Assembly (NCBI GenBank): GCA_963832725.1
Contig: CAWHVG010000003.1
Span: 2,232,001-2,296,000, forward strand
Source of the DNA: JAEZBP01 sp963832725
Lineage (GTDB): Bacteria > Myxococcota_A > Polyangia > Polyangiales > Sandaracinaceae
Direction: 5' to 3'
Length of the DNA: 64,000 nucleotides
Shown in pieces: positions 48,238 to 57,380 of this stretch. Below the pieces are notes generated by a model. That model was not told the DNA's origin and did no database searches. It saw nothing but the letters and a program-made list of their open reading frames with translations. Position 1 is the stretch's first letter, and each line of letters starts with the position of its first letter. Both the position numbers and the translations under genes were made by a program.

Positions 48238-49343
48238 ATGAAGCTCACCCGCCTCGTCCTCAGCGACCTGCACCTCGGCACCGGGAGCCGGCCGGGCGAG
48301 CTGAACGTGCTCGAGGACTTTCACCACGACGACTCGTTCGCCGAGCTCTTGGCCCACTACGACGCCGAGGCCGGGGACGAGGGCGAGATTGAGCTGATCC
48401 TGAACGGCGACGTCTTCGACCTGCTCAAGGTGAAGGTGGGCGGGGTCTGGCCGACCGAGATCACCGACGAGATCGCCACCGAGAAGCTCCGCCAGTGCAT
48501 GGACGGGCACCCGAAGTTCATCCACGCGCTCAAGACCTTCCTCTCCCACGAGGGGCGGCGGGTCGTCTTTCTGCCGGGCAACCACGATTCCTCGACATGT
48601 GGTTTCCCGGTCCGCAGGAGCTGTTCAGGCGCTACGTGGCGCCGGGCGCGGCGGCGGAGCGGGTCCACTTCGTCACCTCCAGCGACACCTACTATCTGCC
48701 GGAGGGCATCCAGATCCGGCACGGGCACCAGCTCGAGCGCATCCACCGGGTCGACTACGACCGTATGACCAAAAGGAGGCGGGACGGAACGGAGATCCTG
48801 GACCTGCCCTGGGGGAGCCTCTGGATCCTCGAGGTGATGAACCCGGCGAAGGAGGCGCGGAGCTACGTGGACCGCGTGCAGCCGCTCAGCAGGCTGCTCC
48901 TGGCCGCGCTGCTCTTCGACACCCGCTTCGTCCTCAACTTCCTCTGGCGCTCGACGCTCTACTTCTTGCGCCGCCGCCTGTTCAACCTCGGCGCCTGGCG
49001 CGAGCGCCTGAGAAGGCTGCCGGAGATGCTCCGCGAGGAGATCGTCGCCCTCGGCGGCTTCGATGAGGCGGCCGTGCGCGCCCTCAAGAAGCTGCGCGGC
49101 GTGCAGTACCTCATCGTCGGCCACAGCCACGGGCCCCGTTTTCGCCAGATCCCCGCGGGGAAGATTCTCATCAACACCGGCACCTGGATGCGGATGATCA
49201 ATCTCGACATTCGCCACCTCGGCCAGGACAGCGGGCTGACCTACTGCCGCATCGAGTACAGCGAGGACGGGCGGCCGATCGTCAACCTGATGCGCTGGCT
49301 GGGTGACCAGCGGCCCTATCAGGTGATCCCCTACGCGGATTGA
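48238..49343 (+). CDS. calcineurin-like metallophosphoesterase (one frame break)
   Basis: About 368 residues. Metal-ligand motifs in order: SDLHLG (residues 9-14), NGDVFDLL, GNHD and, in the second frame, VGHSHGPRF; this is the two-metal phosphoesterase core. The frame breaks near 48588, where gattcctcgac lacks one T relative to the expected gatttcctcgac (NHD-FLDMWF). A helical insert, SRLLLAALLFDTRFVLNFLW, is amphipathic to hydrophobic and may touch the membrane. The family includes UDP-2,3-diacylglucosamine hydrolases (LpxH-like) and many uncharacterised enzymes; I see no basis for choosing. The ATG is at 48238. Confidence 0.82.
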
Positions 49344-49370
49344 GCGGAGGGCCTCGAGCCGCGCTTTTTT
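49344..49370 (+). terminator. hairpin with T-run after metallophosphoesterase gene
   Basis: gcgg and ccgc arms flank an 11-base loop and are followed at once by gctttttt. The stem is short, but the six-T run, rare in this high-GC sequence, and the position right after the stop codon make an intrinsic terminator plausible. Confidence 0.5.
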
Positions 49371-49468
49371 CGTGCCGAACCGTGCCAACCGGACCTCGAT
49401 CCGCTTCTTTTGCACGGACGATGCCCACCGATTCGACAGGGGCCCGAAGCTGGGCCCACAATGAGCGC

Positions 49469-50977
49469 ATGGGTATCGCGTTCCGCCGCACCGTGAGCTT
49501 CGCGCTGTCCCTCCTCGCACTCTCCCTCCTGCCGGTGGGTTGCCAGAAGGACAAGCCGCCGCCTGCGCCGCTCGTGGACAGCGGCGTCCATCGCCGGGAC
49601 AGCGGGCCGATCATCGGACACGACCACGACGCCGGTCCCGAGGACCCCATCATCGACGGAACGGTGGGCGACGCGGAGTGGGCGGGCGCGACGACGGCGA
49701 CGAGCGCGGTGACGAGTGACGAGCCCGGCAGCACGCTGACCGAGCTGCGCGCGATCCTGCAATCGGACCGGCTCGCCATCGCGGTGACCGGCACCATCGC
49801 CGACGGGGACGCGATTGTGGTCTACGTCGATTGCGACTTCGAAGGCCCCGGCGGGCTTCCCTCGGGAACATCGCTCGGCGACACGGTCGGGACGCTCGAC
49901 ACGGCCATCTCGCAGCCCTCGCTGGTCGTGCCCTCCGGCTTCCGGATGGACTTCGCCTGGGGCACGGCGGCGATGCCCCACACGGCGGCCGGGACCGACG
50001 AGGTGAGCGGCTGGCGCGACGTCGCCAGCGATCCGGCGCACTTCACCACCATCGCCGCCACGTCCGGCCCGAGCGTGTGCAGCGGCACGGCGTGCGAGGC
50101 GGCGATCCCGCTCGACGTGCTCGGTGGCAGCGCCCCTCGCCACATCGCGCTCTTCGCCCGGATCGTGCGCGCAGACGGCACGCTGACCAACCAGACCTTG
50201 CCGGCCGACGACGGGGCGCACCCCGAAGTGGTCAGCGCGCTTCTCACGCTGGGCGACACCACGACGCCGGACGGCGGCGTGACCGGCGACGGCGGCATCT
50301 CCGGCGACGGCGGCGTCTTCGGAGACGGCGGCGTCCCGCCGACCATCACCATCGACGGGATCCTCGACGAGGGCGCGTGGACCACGGCCGCCATGGGCAT
50401 GAACTCCGTCGATGCGACCGGCACGCCCTTCGAGGGCAACTCGCTGACCACCCTCTACGCGTTCAGCGACGGCATCTGGCTCTACGTCGGCATCGAGGGC
50501 TCGTTCACGCCCGGCAACGCCATCCTGATGTACGTCGATCGCGACGTAGGCGGCGCCGACGGGCTGGTGCTGAGCGGCATCTCCGATCCGACCGGCGACG
50601 AGCTCGACCGTGCGCTCTCGAAGACGATCACGATTATCTCCTCCGAAGTGCGGCTCGACTTCGCCTGGGGCACGCTCGACATGGGCCGGCAGGCGGTCGG
50701 CGACGACACGCGGATGGGCTGGCGCGACATCGACACGCCGACCACGCGCTTCGCTTCGATCAGCGCCGACGTGGCGCCTTCCGCCTGCTCGGACGTCGCC
50801 TGCGAGACCGCCATCCTGCTGAGCGACCTACAACAGGACGGGGAGCTGACGACGATCGGGCTGGCGGTTCGCTTGGGCTCGGCCACGAACGCTTCCCTCT
50901 CGAACCAGACGTTGCCCGAAGACAGCACCGGCAACGCGGAGCAGCTCTCGACCTATCTGGAGATCACGCCGCCCTGA
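49469..50977 (+). CDS. lipoprotein with two tandem beta-domain copies
   Basis: 502 residues. Signal LSLLALSLLPVGC gives lipobox PVGC-Q, followed by an Asp/His-rich linker. Two homologous domains of about 200 residues follow, joined by a Gly-Asp-Gly-Gly linker (GVTGDGGISGDGGVFGDGG). Each opens with IDG-x-x-x-x-x-x-W and contains a strand with YVD (IVVYVDCDFEG; ILMYVDRDVGG), then RMDFAWGT / RLDFAWGT, GWRDV / GWRDI and NQTLPADD / NQTLPEDS. The repeat arose by internal duplication. The IDG-W opening suggests a carbohydrate-binding-module-like (CBM9/DOMON) sandwich, without certainty. The frame is intact; a strong terminator follows at 50993. Confidence 0.75.
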   Translation: MGIAFRRTVSFALSLLALSLLPVGCQKDKPPPAPLVDSGVHRRDSGPIIGHDHDAGPEDPIIDGTVGDAEWAGATTATSAVTSDEPGSTLTELRAILQSDRLAIAVTGTIADGDAIVVYVDCDFEGPGGLPSGTSLGDTVGTLDTAISQPSLVVPSGFRMDFAWGTAAMPHTAAGTDEVSGWRDVASDPAHFTTIAATSGPSVCSGTACEAAIPLDVLGGSAPRHIALFARIVRADGTLTNQTLPADDGAHPEVVSALLTLGDTTTPDGGVTGDGGISGDGGVFGDGGVPPTITIDGILDEGAWTTAAMGMNSVDATGTPFEGNSLTTLYAFSDGIWLYVGIEGSFTPGNAILMYVDRDVGGADGLVLSGISDPTGDELDRALSKTITIISSEVRLDFAWGTLDMGRQAVGDDTRMGWRDIDTPTTRFASISADVAPSACSDVACETAILLSDLQQDGELTTIGLAVRLGSATNASLSNQTLPEDSTGNAEQLSTYLEITPP

Positions 50978-50992
50978 CCGGTCACTGCGGCT

Positions 50993-51018
50993 CCCACGCG
51001 GCCGGCCGGCCGCGTGGG
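50993..51018 (+). terminator. perfect 26-base palindrome after lipoprotein gene
   Basis: cccacgcggccg and cggccgcgtggg are perfect 12-base arms around gc, starting 15 bases after the stop at 50977. A few T residues follow. A strong hairpin terminator is likely. Confidence 0.7.
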
Positions 51019-51129
51019 ACTTCCAGCTCTTACGCCTCCGATGGTCGAACCGAGGTGGGCGACCGATTGGCTGCCTTCCCCTGCGACGCGACGTCCACGC
51101 CGAGGCACCGGCTGCTACCCTCACCGCCG

Positions 51130-51744
51130 ATGCGCGTCCTCGGCGTAGATCGCGGCCCCCGGATTCCCTTGGGACCGCTCGCGTTTCTGACGTGGCTGTC
51201 GGCCAGCCTCTTGACGAGCACGGCGTCCGCGCAGGAGCTGACGGTGGAGCTGCGCGCGCCCGAGGCGCTGCACGCCGGTGACCGGGCCGAGATCGTGGCC
51301 CTCGTTCGTGGCGCTGGCACCGAGCCGCTCTTGGTCACGCCGAACAGCGAGGGCACCGCGCTCGAGGTCGTACGCGGCCGGCTGCTGCGCGCGGAGGCGG
51401 TCGACCCGCAGGCCGAGGTCCTTGAGTTCCACATCCCGGTGGTGGCGCACGGCCCGGGCGCGGCCGTGATCCGGGTGGAGGCCGCCGGCTACGCCTGCGC
51501 GCGTCGCTGCCGCGCGGTCCGGGCAGAGGGCTCGCTGGTGCTGCACGTCCTGCCGGCCTCGCCCGAGGAGCCCGCGCGGAAGCAGGCGTCGTCGAAGCGC
51601 GACGACGGAGGCGTCATTGGTGCGCAGAGCGCGCTGGGCGCTTCTCCGCCCGCGACGCGCGTTGCGCTGCGTCGAGCGCATCGAGGGCAGCTCGATGGAG
51701 CGCCCTCGCGCGCTCCCAGCCGAGGGACGTCACCAGCGAGGTGA
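51130..51744 (+). CDS. secreted protein of unknown function
   Basis: 204 residues. Signal LAFLTWLSASLLTSTASA-QE precedes a domain of about 110 residues, QELTVELRAPEALHAGDRAE, LLVTPNSEGTALEVVRGRLL, LEFHIPVVAHGPGAAVIRVE and YACARRCRAVRAEGSLVLHV. The pattern suits a single immunoglobulin-like beta sandwich with one disulfide; BatD/aerotolerance-type proteins look similar, but the resemblance is weak. The C-terminal 50 residues are polar and low complexity. It directly precedes the cytochrome c lipoprotein gene (39-base gap), possibly on one transcript. Confidence 0.6.
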   Translation: MRVLGVDRGPRIPLGPLAFLTWLSASLLTSTASAQELTVELRAPEALHAGDRAEIVALVRGAGTEPLLVTPNSEGTALEVVRGRLLRAEAVDPQAEVLEFHIPVVAHGPGAAVIRVEAAGYACARRCRAVRAEGSLVLHVLPASPEEPARKQASSKRDDGGVIGAQSALGASPPATRVALRRAHRGQLDGAPSRAPSRGTSPAR

Positions 51745-51783
51745 TTGGCGCTCCCGCCCTCGGGGCTAGTCCTCCAGGAGGCG

Positions 51784-52290
51784 ATGCGACGACACCTCGC
51801 TTCGATGCTGCCTTCGTTGCTGGCCGCCGCGCTCGTCGGCTGCAGCGGGCCCGTGGTGCCCGGACCCAGCGCGTCCATCGCCAGACCGAACTTCGACGAG
51901 CCGGTCGCGGGCGCCATCCCGATGACGCTGGAAGGGCAGCTCGCTCAGGGCGAGCGGATCTACGCCGACCAGTGCGCGGGCTGCCACGGCTCGGACGGTC
52001 AGGGCGGCGCGGCGCCACAGCTCATCGGCGGGATGGGCGTCTCGACCCGGCCGCGCTCGTTCATGCTGCGCCGCGCCCACGTCGACGACGCCCAGGAGCT
52101 GGTCGAGTGGCTGAAGGGGCACGAGCCGGCCGACCACCCCGGCACCCTGAGCGACGCCGACTACTACAATGTGACCGCGTACCTTCTGGCGGCGAACGAG
52201 GTCCCGCTCGCGCACGGCCCGCTCACGCCGCGGACGGCCGCGTCGGTCGCGCTGCTGCCGAAGACGCTCCCCCGGCCAAGGCCGGGCTGA
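51784..52290 (+). CDS. cytochrome c lipoprotein
   Basis: 168 residues from the ATG at 51784, preceded by ccaggaggcg. The lipobox is AALVGC-S, so the protein is membrane-anchored on the outer face of the inner membrane or the outer membrane. A single heme-binding motif, CAGCH, appears in GERIYADQCAGCHGSDGQGG; a sixth-ligand Met is likely in LIGGMGVS or MLRRAH. The tail ADYYNVTAYLLAANEVP is the standard class I cytochrome c C-terminal helix. It would carry electrons between periplasmic redox partners, which are not in the window. Confidence 0.88.
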   Translation: MRRHLASMLPSLLAAALVGCSGPVVPGPSASIARPNFDEPVAGAIPMTLEGQLAQGERIYADQCAGCHGSDGQGGAAPQLIGGMGVSTRPRSFMLRRAHVDDAQELVEWLKGHEPADHPGTLSDADYYNVTAYLLAANEVPLAHGPLTPRTAASVALLPKTLPRPRPG

Positions 52291-52450
52291 TGCGCGTCGA
52301 TGGCCGTGACGGCCGCGGCTCGGCGGCCTCGGGCGCATCGATCGCGGGTCGCCCACCGGAGAGCGTCGGAGGATGGTGGTGGCACGAGGGAGCGCGACCA
52401 GCGGTCGGTTGCGGGTTTCAGATCACTCGCGGGCAGGCACGAGCAACACG

Positions 52451-53823
52451 TCAGCAGGAAGCGTCGTAGGGGTACTCGTCCGATCCGTCGAAGCAGTCCG
52501 CCTCACCGTCACACTCCCAAGAACTGGGGATGCACTCGCCATCGGCGCAGGAGAACTCCGAGCCCGAACAGCTGCTGCTCGGACATGACGCGTCGGCCGG
52601 CGCCTCGTCCGAGTGGTCCGAGCAATCGACCCAGCCGTCGCACTCCCAAGAGCTGTCGATGCACTCGCCGTTCGCGCAGGTGAACTCCGAGCTCGAACAG
52701 CTGCTCCCGCAATCGCTCGGACAGCTCGACGCCGTCTCGCCCGCGTCGCACGTCCCGTCACCGCACGTCCCCGTGCTGCCGCAGTCCGACGGACAGCTCG
52801 ACGCCGTCTCGCCCGCGTCGCACGTCCCGTCACCGCACGTCCCCGTGCTGCCGCAGTCCGACGGGCAGCTCGAAGCCGTCTCGCCCGCGTCGCACGTCCC
52901 GTCGCCGCACGTCCCCGTGCTCCCGCAGTCCGACGGGCAGCTCGAAGCCGTCTCGCCCGCGTCGCACGTCCCGTCGCCGCACGTCCCCGTGCTGCCGCAG
53001 TCCGACGGACAGCTCGAAGCCGTCTCGCCCGCGTCGCACGTCCCGTCGCCGCACGTCCCGGTGCTCCCGCAGTCCGACGGACAGCTCGAAGCCGTCTCGC
53101 CCGCGTCGCACGTCCCGTCGCCGCACGTCGCCGCGCTCCCGCAATCGCTCGGACAACTCGACGCGGTCTCGCTACCCGAGCACACGCCGTCGCCGCAGGT
53201 CGCCGTGCTCCCACAGTCCGACGGGCAGCTCGACGAGTCTCGCCGGCTCCGCAGATCCCGTCACCGCAGGCGCTCGCGCTCCCGCAATCGCTCGGGCAGC
53301 TCGACGAAGTCTCGCCGGCTCCGCAGATCCCGTCGCCGCAGGTGCTCGCGCTCCCGCAATCGCTCGGGCAACTCGAAGGGGTCTCGCTGCCGGAGCAGGT
53401 CCCGTCGCCGCAACCGCTCGAGCCCCCGCAGTCGATCGGGCAGATGGCGGGCGTCTCGGCGCCGGTGCACATCCCGTCGCCGCAGGTCGCGGGGCTCGCG
53501 CAATCGGAGGGGCAGCTCGCCTGCGTCTCGCCCGCGCCGCAGGTCCCGTCGCCGCACGTGCTCACGCTGGTGCAGTCCGAGGGACAGGTCGCGTTCGTCT
53601 CGCCGTTGGCGCACACGCCGTCGCCACACGCCATGCTGCAATCGGCCGGGCAGCTCGTGACCGTCTCCGTGATCGAGCAGACCGCGTCTCCGCAGCCTTC
53701 GAAGCCGCCGTCGCAGCCGACACCACAGCGCCCCGGGGGATCGCCACCCTGCGCACATCCGGCGAGCGCGCCGACCACAGCGAACAACACGAGCGCAACC
53801 GACGTCGAGCGAAGTCGAGCCAT
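52451..53823 (-). CDS. Cys-repeat lipoprotein with C-terminal LDL-receptor class A domains (one frame break)
   Basis: About 455 residues. The signal VALVLFAVVGALAGC-A is followed by about thirteen repeats of roughly 27 residues with the consensus CGDGxCxxGETxSSCPSDCG. The left-hand (N-terminal) repeats are diverged (NGETNATCPSDC), the right-hand ones nearly identical (CDAGETASSCPSDCGSTGT). Two LDL-receptor class A modules close the protein: FTCANGECIDSSWECDGWVD with CSDHSDE, and FSCADGECIPSSWECDGEAD with CFDGSDE, each with the acidic Ca-binding end. One base is missing near 53233. The repeats probably bind metal or form a disulfide-stiffened stalk; surface location inferred. Confidence 0.82.
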
Positions 53824-53957
53824 CTGGATCCTCACAGTCCGGCGAGTTCCTCGTCGCGAAGATGGCTCGCCTCGCAACCGAGCCCACACCCGGTCCGAAG
53901 CCGGCAAGGCTAGGACAAGAGTGACGCCGCGCAAAGGGACGCCCGGCGAGGAGCAGA

Positions 53958-54895
53958 TCAGCGGGCGTCCGCGCTCGGATCCCAGGCGCCGTCGTCCCAG
54001 AGCTCGACCGAGAGCACGTTCGCGATCTGGTAGCGATGATCGGTTCGAATCGGCAGGCCGAGCTGCTCGGCGAGCGCGTGATCGTAGTCGGCGAAGGCCG
54101 CGACCAGAGGCCCGGGAGCCGACTCCGGATAGACCGAGAAGCAGATCAGCTCGCCGGCCTCGCTGACGGCGATGAGCTGGCGGCCGAGCACCTTTCCCTC
54201 TTCGTTCCGCGCGTAGACGACCCGCTTGTTCACGTCGAGCGCCACGCCGGCGGCGTCGCTCCCGAAGCATGGCGCCGAGCGAGAGGCAGCTCCCGACGTA
54301 GGTCCCGAGCCGGAGCACTTCGAGGCAGATCGCGCTCGACCGCCAGGCGAACACGACCGAGGCGCCGGCAGCTCACGCTCGAGCTCGATGCCCGCGAGCC
54401 AACGGTCGGCGTCGAGCTCGGGATGGGCCGCCAGCCAGACCTGCGACGCGGGGTGCCGCTCGATCGCGCTCCGGTCGCCATCCATCCACGCGCGGAGGGC
54501 CTTCCGCAGGCCGCGCCGATGCTCCTCGGCCCGGGCCAGCAAGGAGAGGGCGTGCTGCCAGCCCTCCGACTCGGTCTCGGCGGCCGCGCATGCCCAGCTC
54601 TTCGCGGGCGTGCTCCTCGATGAGGTCCAGCCGGACGCCGTCCCAGCGCTTCGTCGCGAGCTCGAGGTGACGCCGGAGCTGCCCCGGCTTCAGGTCGCGC
54701 GCGCCGGTGAGGTGTTCTCTCAGGGCGCGCGAGAAGGGATCGCGGCGGTAGGTCCGGCGGTCGCCTCGCGCCAGGCTGCGTCGCTCGTGGGCGGATCGAA
54801 GCGCTCGACTTGTCGAGCGCGTCGCACGACCGCCTCCACCCGCTCCGACCACTCGTCGGCGCCCTCCTGCTCGACCAGGCGCACGCCCTCCTCAC
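53958..54895 (-). CDS. hypothetical protein (several frame breaks)
   Basis: Minus-strand coding runs across at least three frames: RRTYRRDPFSRALREHLTGA and QLRRHLELATKRWDGVRLDL, then RAEEHRRGLRKALRAWMDGD and WLAAHPELDADRWLAGIELE, then LRLGTYVGSCLSLGAM, and finally AAGVALDVNKRVVYARNEEG, LGRQLIAVSEAGELICFSVY and FADYDHALAEQLGLPI. Breaks lie near 54590, 54370 and 54275. The C-terminal part, with VLRLGTYVGSCLxLG and DVNKxVxYAR, looks like a conserved myxobacterial protein of unknown function. Whether the breaks are errors or decay cannot be told here. A start near GTG 54895 is a guess. Confidence 0.5.
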
Positions 54896-55115
54896 CGCGC
54901 TAGAGAAAGAGCCGGCTCAGCCCGGCGGGGCGGCGGAGGATGGCGACGCGAGAGAGCACGGCCCGACGGTTCTGACAGAGCCCCGACCGCCGAGCATCCC
55001 GACCTCTGGCTCGACGTGTCCGAGGCCTCGATCGCGGGGGCGGCTCGCGGGCGAGAGGACCGCTGGCCTCGCCCGAGACGAGACGCGGACCCGCCGGACG
55101 CGCTACCGTCTTGGG

Positions 55116-55460
55116 ATGCGCCCGAACGCCGTGCTCCTTCAGCTCAAGTACCCGCTCGCCGTCCCGGTCGGTCACCGCGTGGAGATCATCTGGGTCCAAC
55201 GCGACGCCAGCCTCTTCGGGGACCCCGAATGGACGACGGTCGAGGGCTACTGTGCGGTGAAGGATCTCGAGACCGGCATCGAGTACGGGATGGTCTCGGA
55301 CTTCCAAGGCCTCGATCAGGCGCACCCCATCGCAGCCCGGATGACGGGCAAGGTGGCCTGGTGTCGTCTGGTGACGATCGAAGAGGGGCAGAGCCAGCAC
55401 ACGGAGACGCGCCTCTACATCGAGCCCGAAGAGGGCGCGCCGCCGTCGGCCGCACGCTGA
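55116..55460 (+). CDS. conserved-looking small protein
   Basis: 114 residues from an ATG at 55116: MRPNAVLLQLKYPLAVPVGH then RVEIIWVQRDASLFGDPEWT, YCAVKDLETGIEYGMVSDFQ and AWCRLVTIEEGQSQHTETRL. No signal peptide and no membrane segment. It is beta-rich and might be a small RNA- or nucleotide-binding fold, but no family is recognised. The frame is intact and codon usage is like its neighbours. It is convergent with the small basic protein gene at 55579. Confidence 0.6.
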   Translation: MRPNAVLLQLKYPLAVPVGHRVEIIWVQRDASLFGDPEWTTVEGYCAVKDLETGIEYGMVSDFQGLDQAHPIAARMTGKVAWCRLVTIEEGQSQHTETRLYIEPEEGAPPSAAR

Positions 55461-55578
55461 GGAAAGGGTCGCGATCGCGCTCCACCCGACCTCCCCGCGG
55501 CGCCACGCGCGCGGCATCGCCACAGGGCAGGTCGATCACCCGACGCGCGGTCCGATGGTGGACCCTCGCCACGCGCCA

Positions 55579-55863
55579 TCAGCCGCCCTCGCCTGATAGA
55601 TCCCGACCGGGATCGGTGATGTCCGGCACCGGGCCCCGACTCATGTCGGTGTCCTCGCCGGGACGGCGCGGGCGGATCTCCGACCAGCCATCGTGGAGCT
55701 TCTCCTTTTTGGTGATCGGCACCGCGTAGTCGTCGGGTGGGCTCACCTTCTCGGCCTCGTCCGCCCGCCCCGGCCCGCCCGGCTGCGGCTCCTCGGGGAT
55801 GCGCGCCCCGCTCCGTCTCTTCATCACGAGCCGACGAATCCTGCGTTTCATCTCGTCCAACAT
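55579..55863 (-). CDS. small basic protein with HDG-RRPGE motif (copy 1)
   Basis: 94 residues: MLDEMKRRIRRLVMKRRSGA, a Pro/Gly-rich middle, then DDYAVPITKKEKLHDGWSEI followed by RPRRPGED. The ribosome site gaggtgagg lies 7 bases before the ATG at 55863. The segment Y-A-V-P-I-x6-H-D-G-W-x-x-I-R-x-R-R-P-G-E recurs in the product at 56922-57131 (F-S-V-P-V-x6-H-D-G-Y-x-x-I-R-R-R-R-P-G-E). The two genes flank the PP2C phosphatase on the same strand, this one 35 bases after the phosphatase start side of its stop. Probably intrinsically disordered with a short binding motif; function unknown. Confidence 0.65.
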   Translation of the reverse strand: MLDEMKRRIRRLVMKRRSGARIPEEPQPGGPGRADEAEKVSPPDDYAVPITKKEKLHDGWSEIRPRRPGEDTDMSRGPVPDITDPGRDLSGEGG

Positions 55864-55898
55864 GTGAACCTCACCTCGGCGCTCCCGCCCGTCGCCGC

Positions 55899-56798
55899 TC
55901 AGAAGAACGCCACCACGGTGGTGACGTTGTCGTGTCCTCCGGCGTCCAACGCCGCCGAGATCAATCCGTGGCAGGCCTCGGCGGGCGAGCTCGCGCCGCC
56001 GAGAAGGCCTGCGATGGCGCCGGGCGAGAGCTCGCCGTGCAGGCCATCGCTCGAGAGCAGGAGCCGGTCGCCCTCGACGAGGTGGATCCGATGCGCCTCG
56101 ACGTCCGGCGGGCGCCGGTCGCCTCCGACGGCGTTCACCAGCACGTGCTCGAACTGCGAGAGATCGTCGCCGCCCCCGTAGCGCTCGCGCATCTGCGCGG
56201 CGAGGGTGTGATCGCGCGTGACCTGGGTGAGGTGCCCCTCGCGCCATTGATAGCAGCGGGAGTCGCCGACGTGCGCGACCCAGGCGTCGGGCCAGCGCAC
56301 GTAAGCCATGGTCAGGGTGGTGCCCATCGACGCGCTCGCCCCCTTGCGCGCCGCGACCTGAAGCAGGCGGTCCTGGCAGTGCTCGAGCGCGCCGTGCACG
56401 CCGGCCGCGAGCGCGCGCTGGGCCTCGTCGTCCTCGAGGCACGACCAGGGCATCGCGTAGGTGACGTACTCGAGGACGGTGTCGAGGGTGACCGCGCTGG
56501 CCAGGTCTCCGTCGCCGTGACCACCCATCCCGTCGGCGACCATCAGCACGCTGCCCTCCGCGTCGCGCACGGAGCGATCCGGAGGCGCGGGCAGGCTGGT
56601 CTGGCGAAGCCGCACCGCGCGCTCGAGATCCGCCACCACGAAGTGGTCCTCGTTGGACTCGCGCACTCGCCCGACGTGGGTCATCCCCACCGCCTGCCCG
56701 ACCACGCGCTCGCCCGAGCGCCCGCGACGCGGGCTCACGGTCGGGAGGGTGTCGTCGGTGCGCAGGCCCGCCGCCTGCTCGTGCGTCCGGATCTCCAT
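55899..56798 (-). CDS. PP2C-type Ser/Thr protein phosphatase
   Basis: 299 residues, soluble. Metal-dependent PPM-family motifs are complete: RESNEDHFVV, LMVADGMGGHGDGDLAS, MGTTLTMAY, HVGDSRCYQW, LLSSDGLHGELS and GGHDNVTTVV. The Asp residues in ED, DGMGG, SDG and HDN bind the catalytic metals. An N-terminal stretch of 35 residues is extra. The ATG at 56798 is preceded by cggagg. It would counteract the Hanks kinases in the window. Its gene lies between two related small basic proteins, in the order small protein 2, phosphatase, small protein 1, probably one transcript, so these may be phosphatase partners or substrates (inference). Confidence 0.92.
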   Translation of the reverse strand: MEIRTHEQAAGLRTDDTLPTVSPRRGRSGERVVGQAVGMTHVGRVRESNEDHFVVADLERAVRLRQTSLPAPPDRSVRDAEGSVLMVADGMGGHGDGDLASAVTLDTVLEYVTYAMPWSCLEDDEAQRALAAGVHGALEHCQDRLLQVAARKGASASMGTTLTMAYVRWPDAWVAHVGDSRCYQWREGHLTQVTRDHTLAAQMRERYGGGDDLSQFEHVLVNAVGGDRRPPDVEAHRIHLVEGDRLLLSSDGLHGELSPGAIAGLLGGASSPAEACHGLISAALDAGGHDNVTTVVAFF

Positions 56799-56921
56799 GC
56801 TGCCTCCGGGAGGACCCTCGTTCGGGACCACCGAACGGGGAGCTGATGCAGCGGCCGTTCCAAACGAGGTGACGCCGTGCTCGGGTCCCCGCCCGCGCTG
56901 CCTCACGCCTCGGCTGGGCCC

Positions 56922-57131
56922 TCACGCCTCGCTCACCGCGCGCTGCTCCACGATGATCGGCCGCTCGCGGCGCTCTCCCGGCCGGCGTCGGCGGATCGGC
57001 TCGTAGCCGTCGTGGTGCGTGTCGGCAGGCTCGACCGGCACCGAGAAGGGACCGACACCGGGGGCCGCGTAGTAGCCGTCGACCACCTCCCGGGGCCGCA
57101 TCGGCTCGTTTCGTTTCGCTCGCTGCTTCAT
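56922..57131 (-). CDS. small basic protein with HDG-RRPGE motif (copy 2)
   Basis: 69 residues: MKQRAKRNEPMRPREVVDGY, YAAPGVGPFSVPVEPADTHH, DGYEPIRRRRPGERRERPII and VEQRAVSEA. The ATG at 57131 is preceded by tcggaggaacg, a convincing ribosome site. It shares the F/Y-[AS]-VP-[IV] and HDG-[WY]-x-x-I-R-x-R-R-P-G-E segments with the protein at 55579-55863. It lies 123 bases upstream of the PP2C gene on the same strand. No signal peptide, membrane segment or known family; likely disordered. Confidence 0.6.
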   Translation of the reverse strand: MKQRAKRNEPMRPREVVDGYYAAPGVGPFSVPVEPADTHHDGYEPIRRRRPGERRERPIIVEQRAVSEA

Positions 57132-57265
57132 CGTTCCTCCGACTCCCCTCCCGGGCCAGTACGGATGCAGCAGCTCCCGTGCCCCGCGTTATCATTCAAA
57201 ATCATTCATGAATTCCCGCAACAAGGGCGACCGCGGTGCCCCATTCGCGTCAGCCGGGAACAAAG

Positions 57266-57316
57266 TGACAGCGACAACGTGTCATGCACCGTTGACATGC
57301 TGTCCCACGATGACAT
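57266..57316. promoter_or_regulatory. TGACA/TGTCA repeat cluster upstream of the NtrC-type regulator
   Basis: TGACA-N9-TGTCA at 57266-57284, TGACATGCTGTCC at 57293-57305 and another TGACA at 57311-57315 lie 65-115 bases before the regulator start. A TGACA-N3-TGTCA palindrome is also upstream of gspC (58763-58775). An unusually AT-rich stretch at 57187-57222 lies just before the cluster. These are candidate binding sites of the regulator itself. Confidence 0.5.
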
Positions 57317-57380
57317 GGTGGCATCGGCGGTACGGCGACCCACCAGGGCGCCCGCCTCCGAGCCGAGGGAGCCAACGCGC

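Noticed and set aside
54043..54055. tRNA T-loop-like ggttcgaatc
   Set aside because: No cloverleaf can be built around it, and it lies within a coding stretch on the minus strand.
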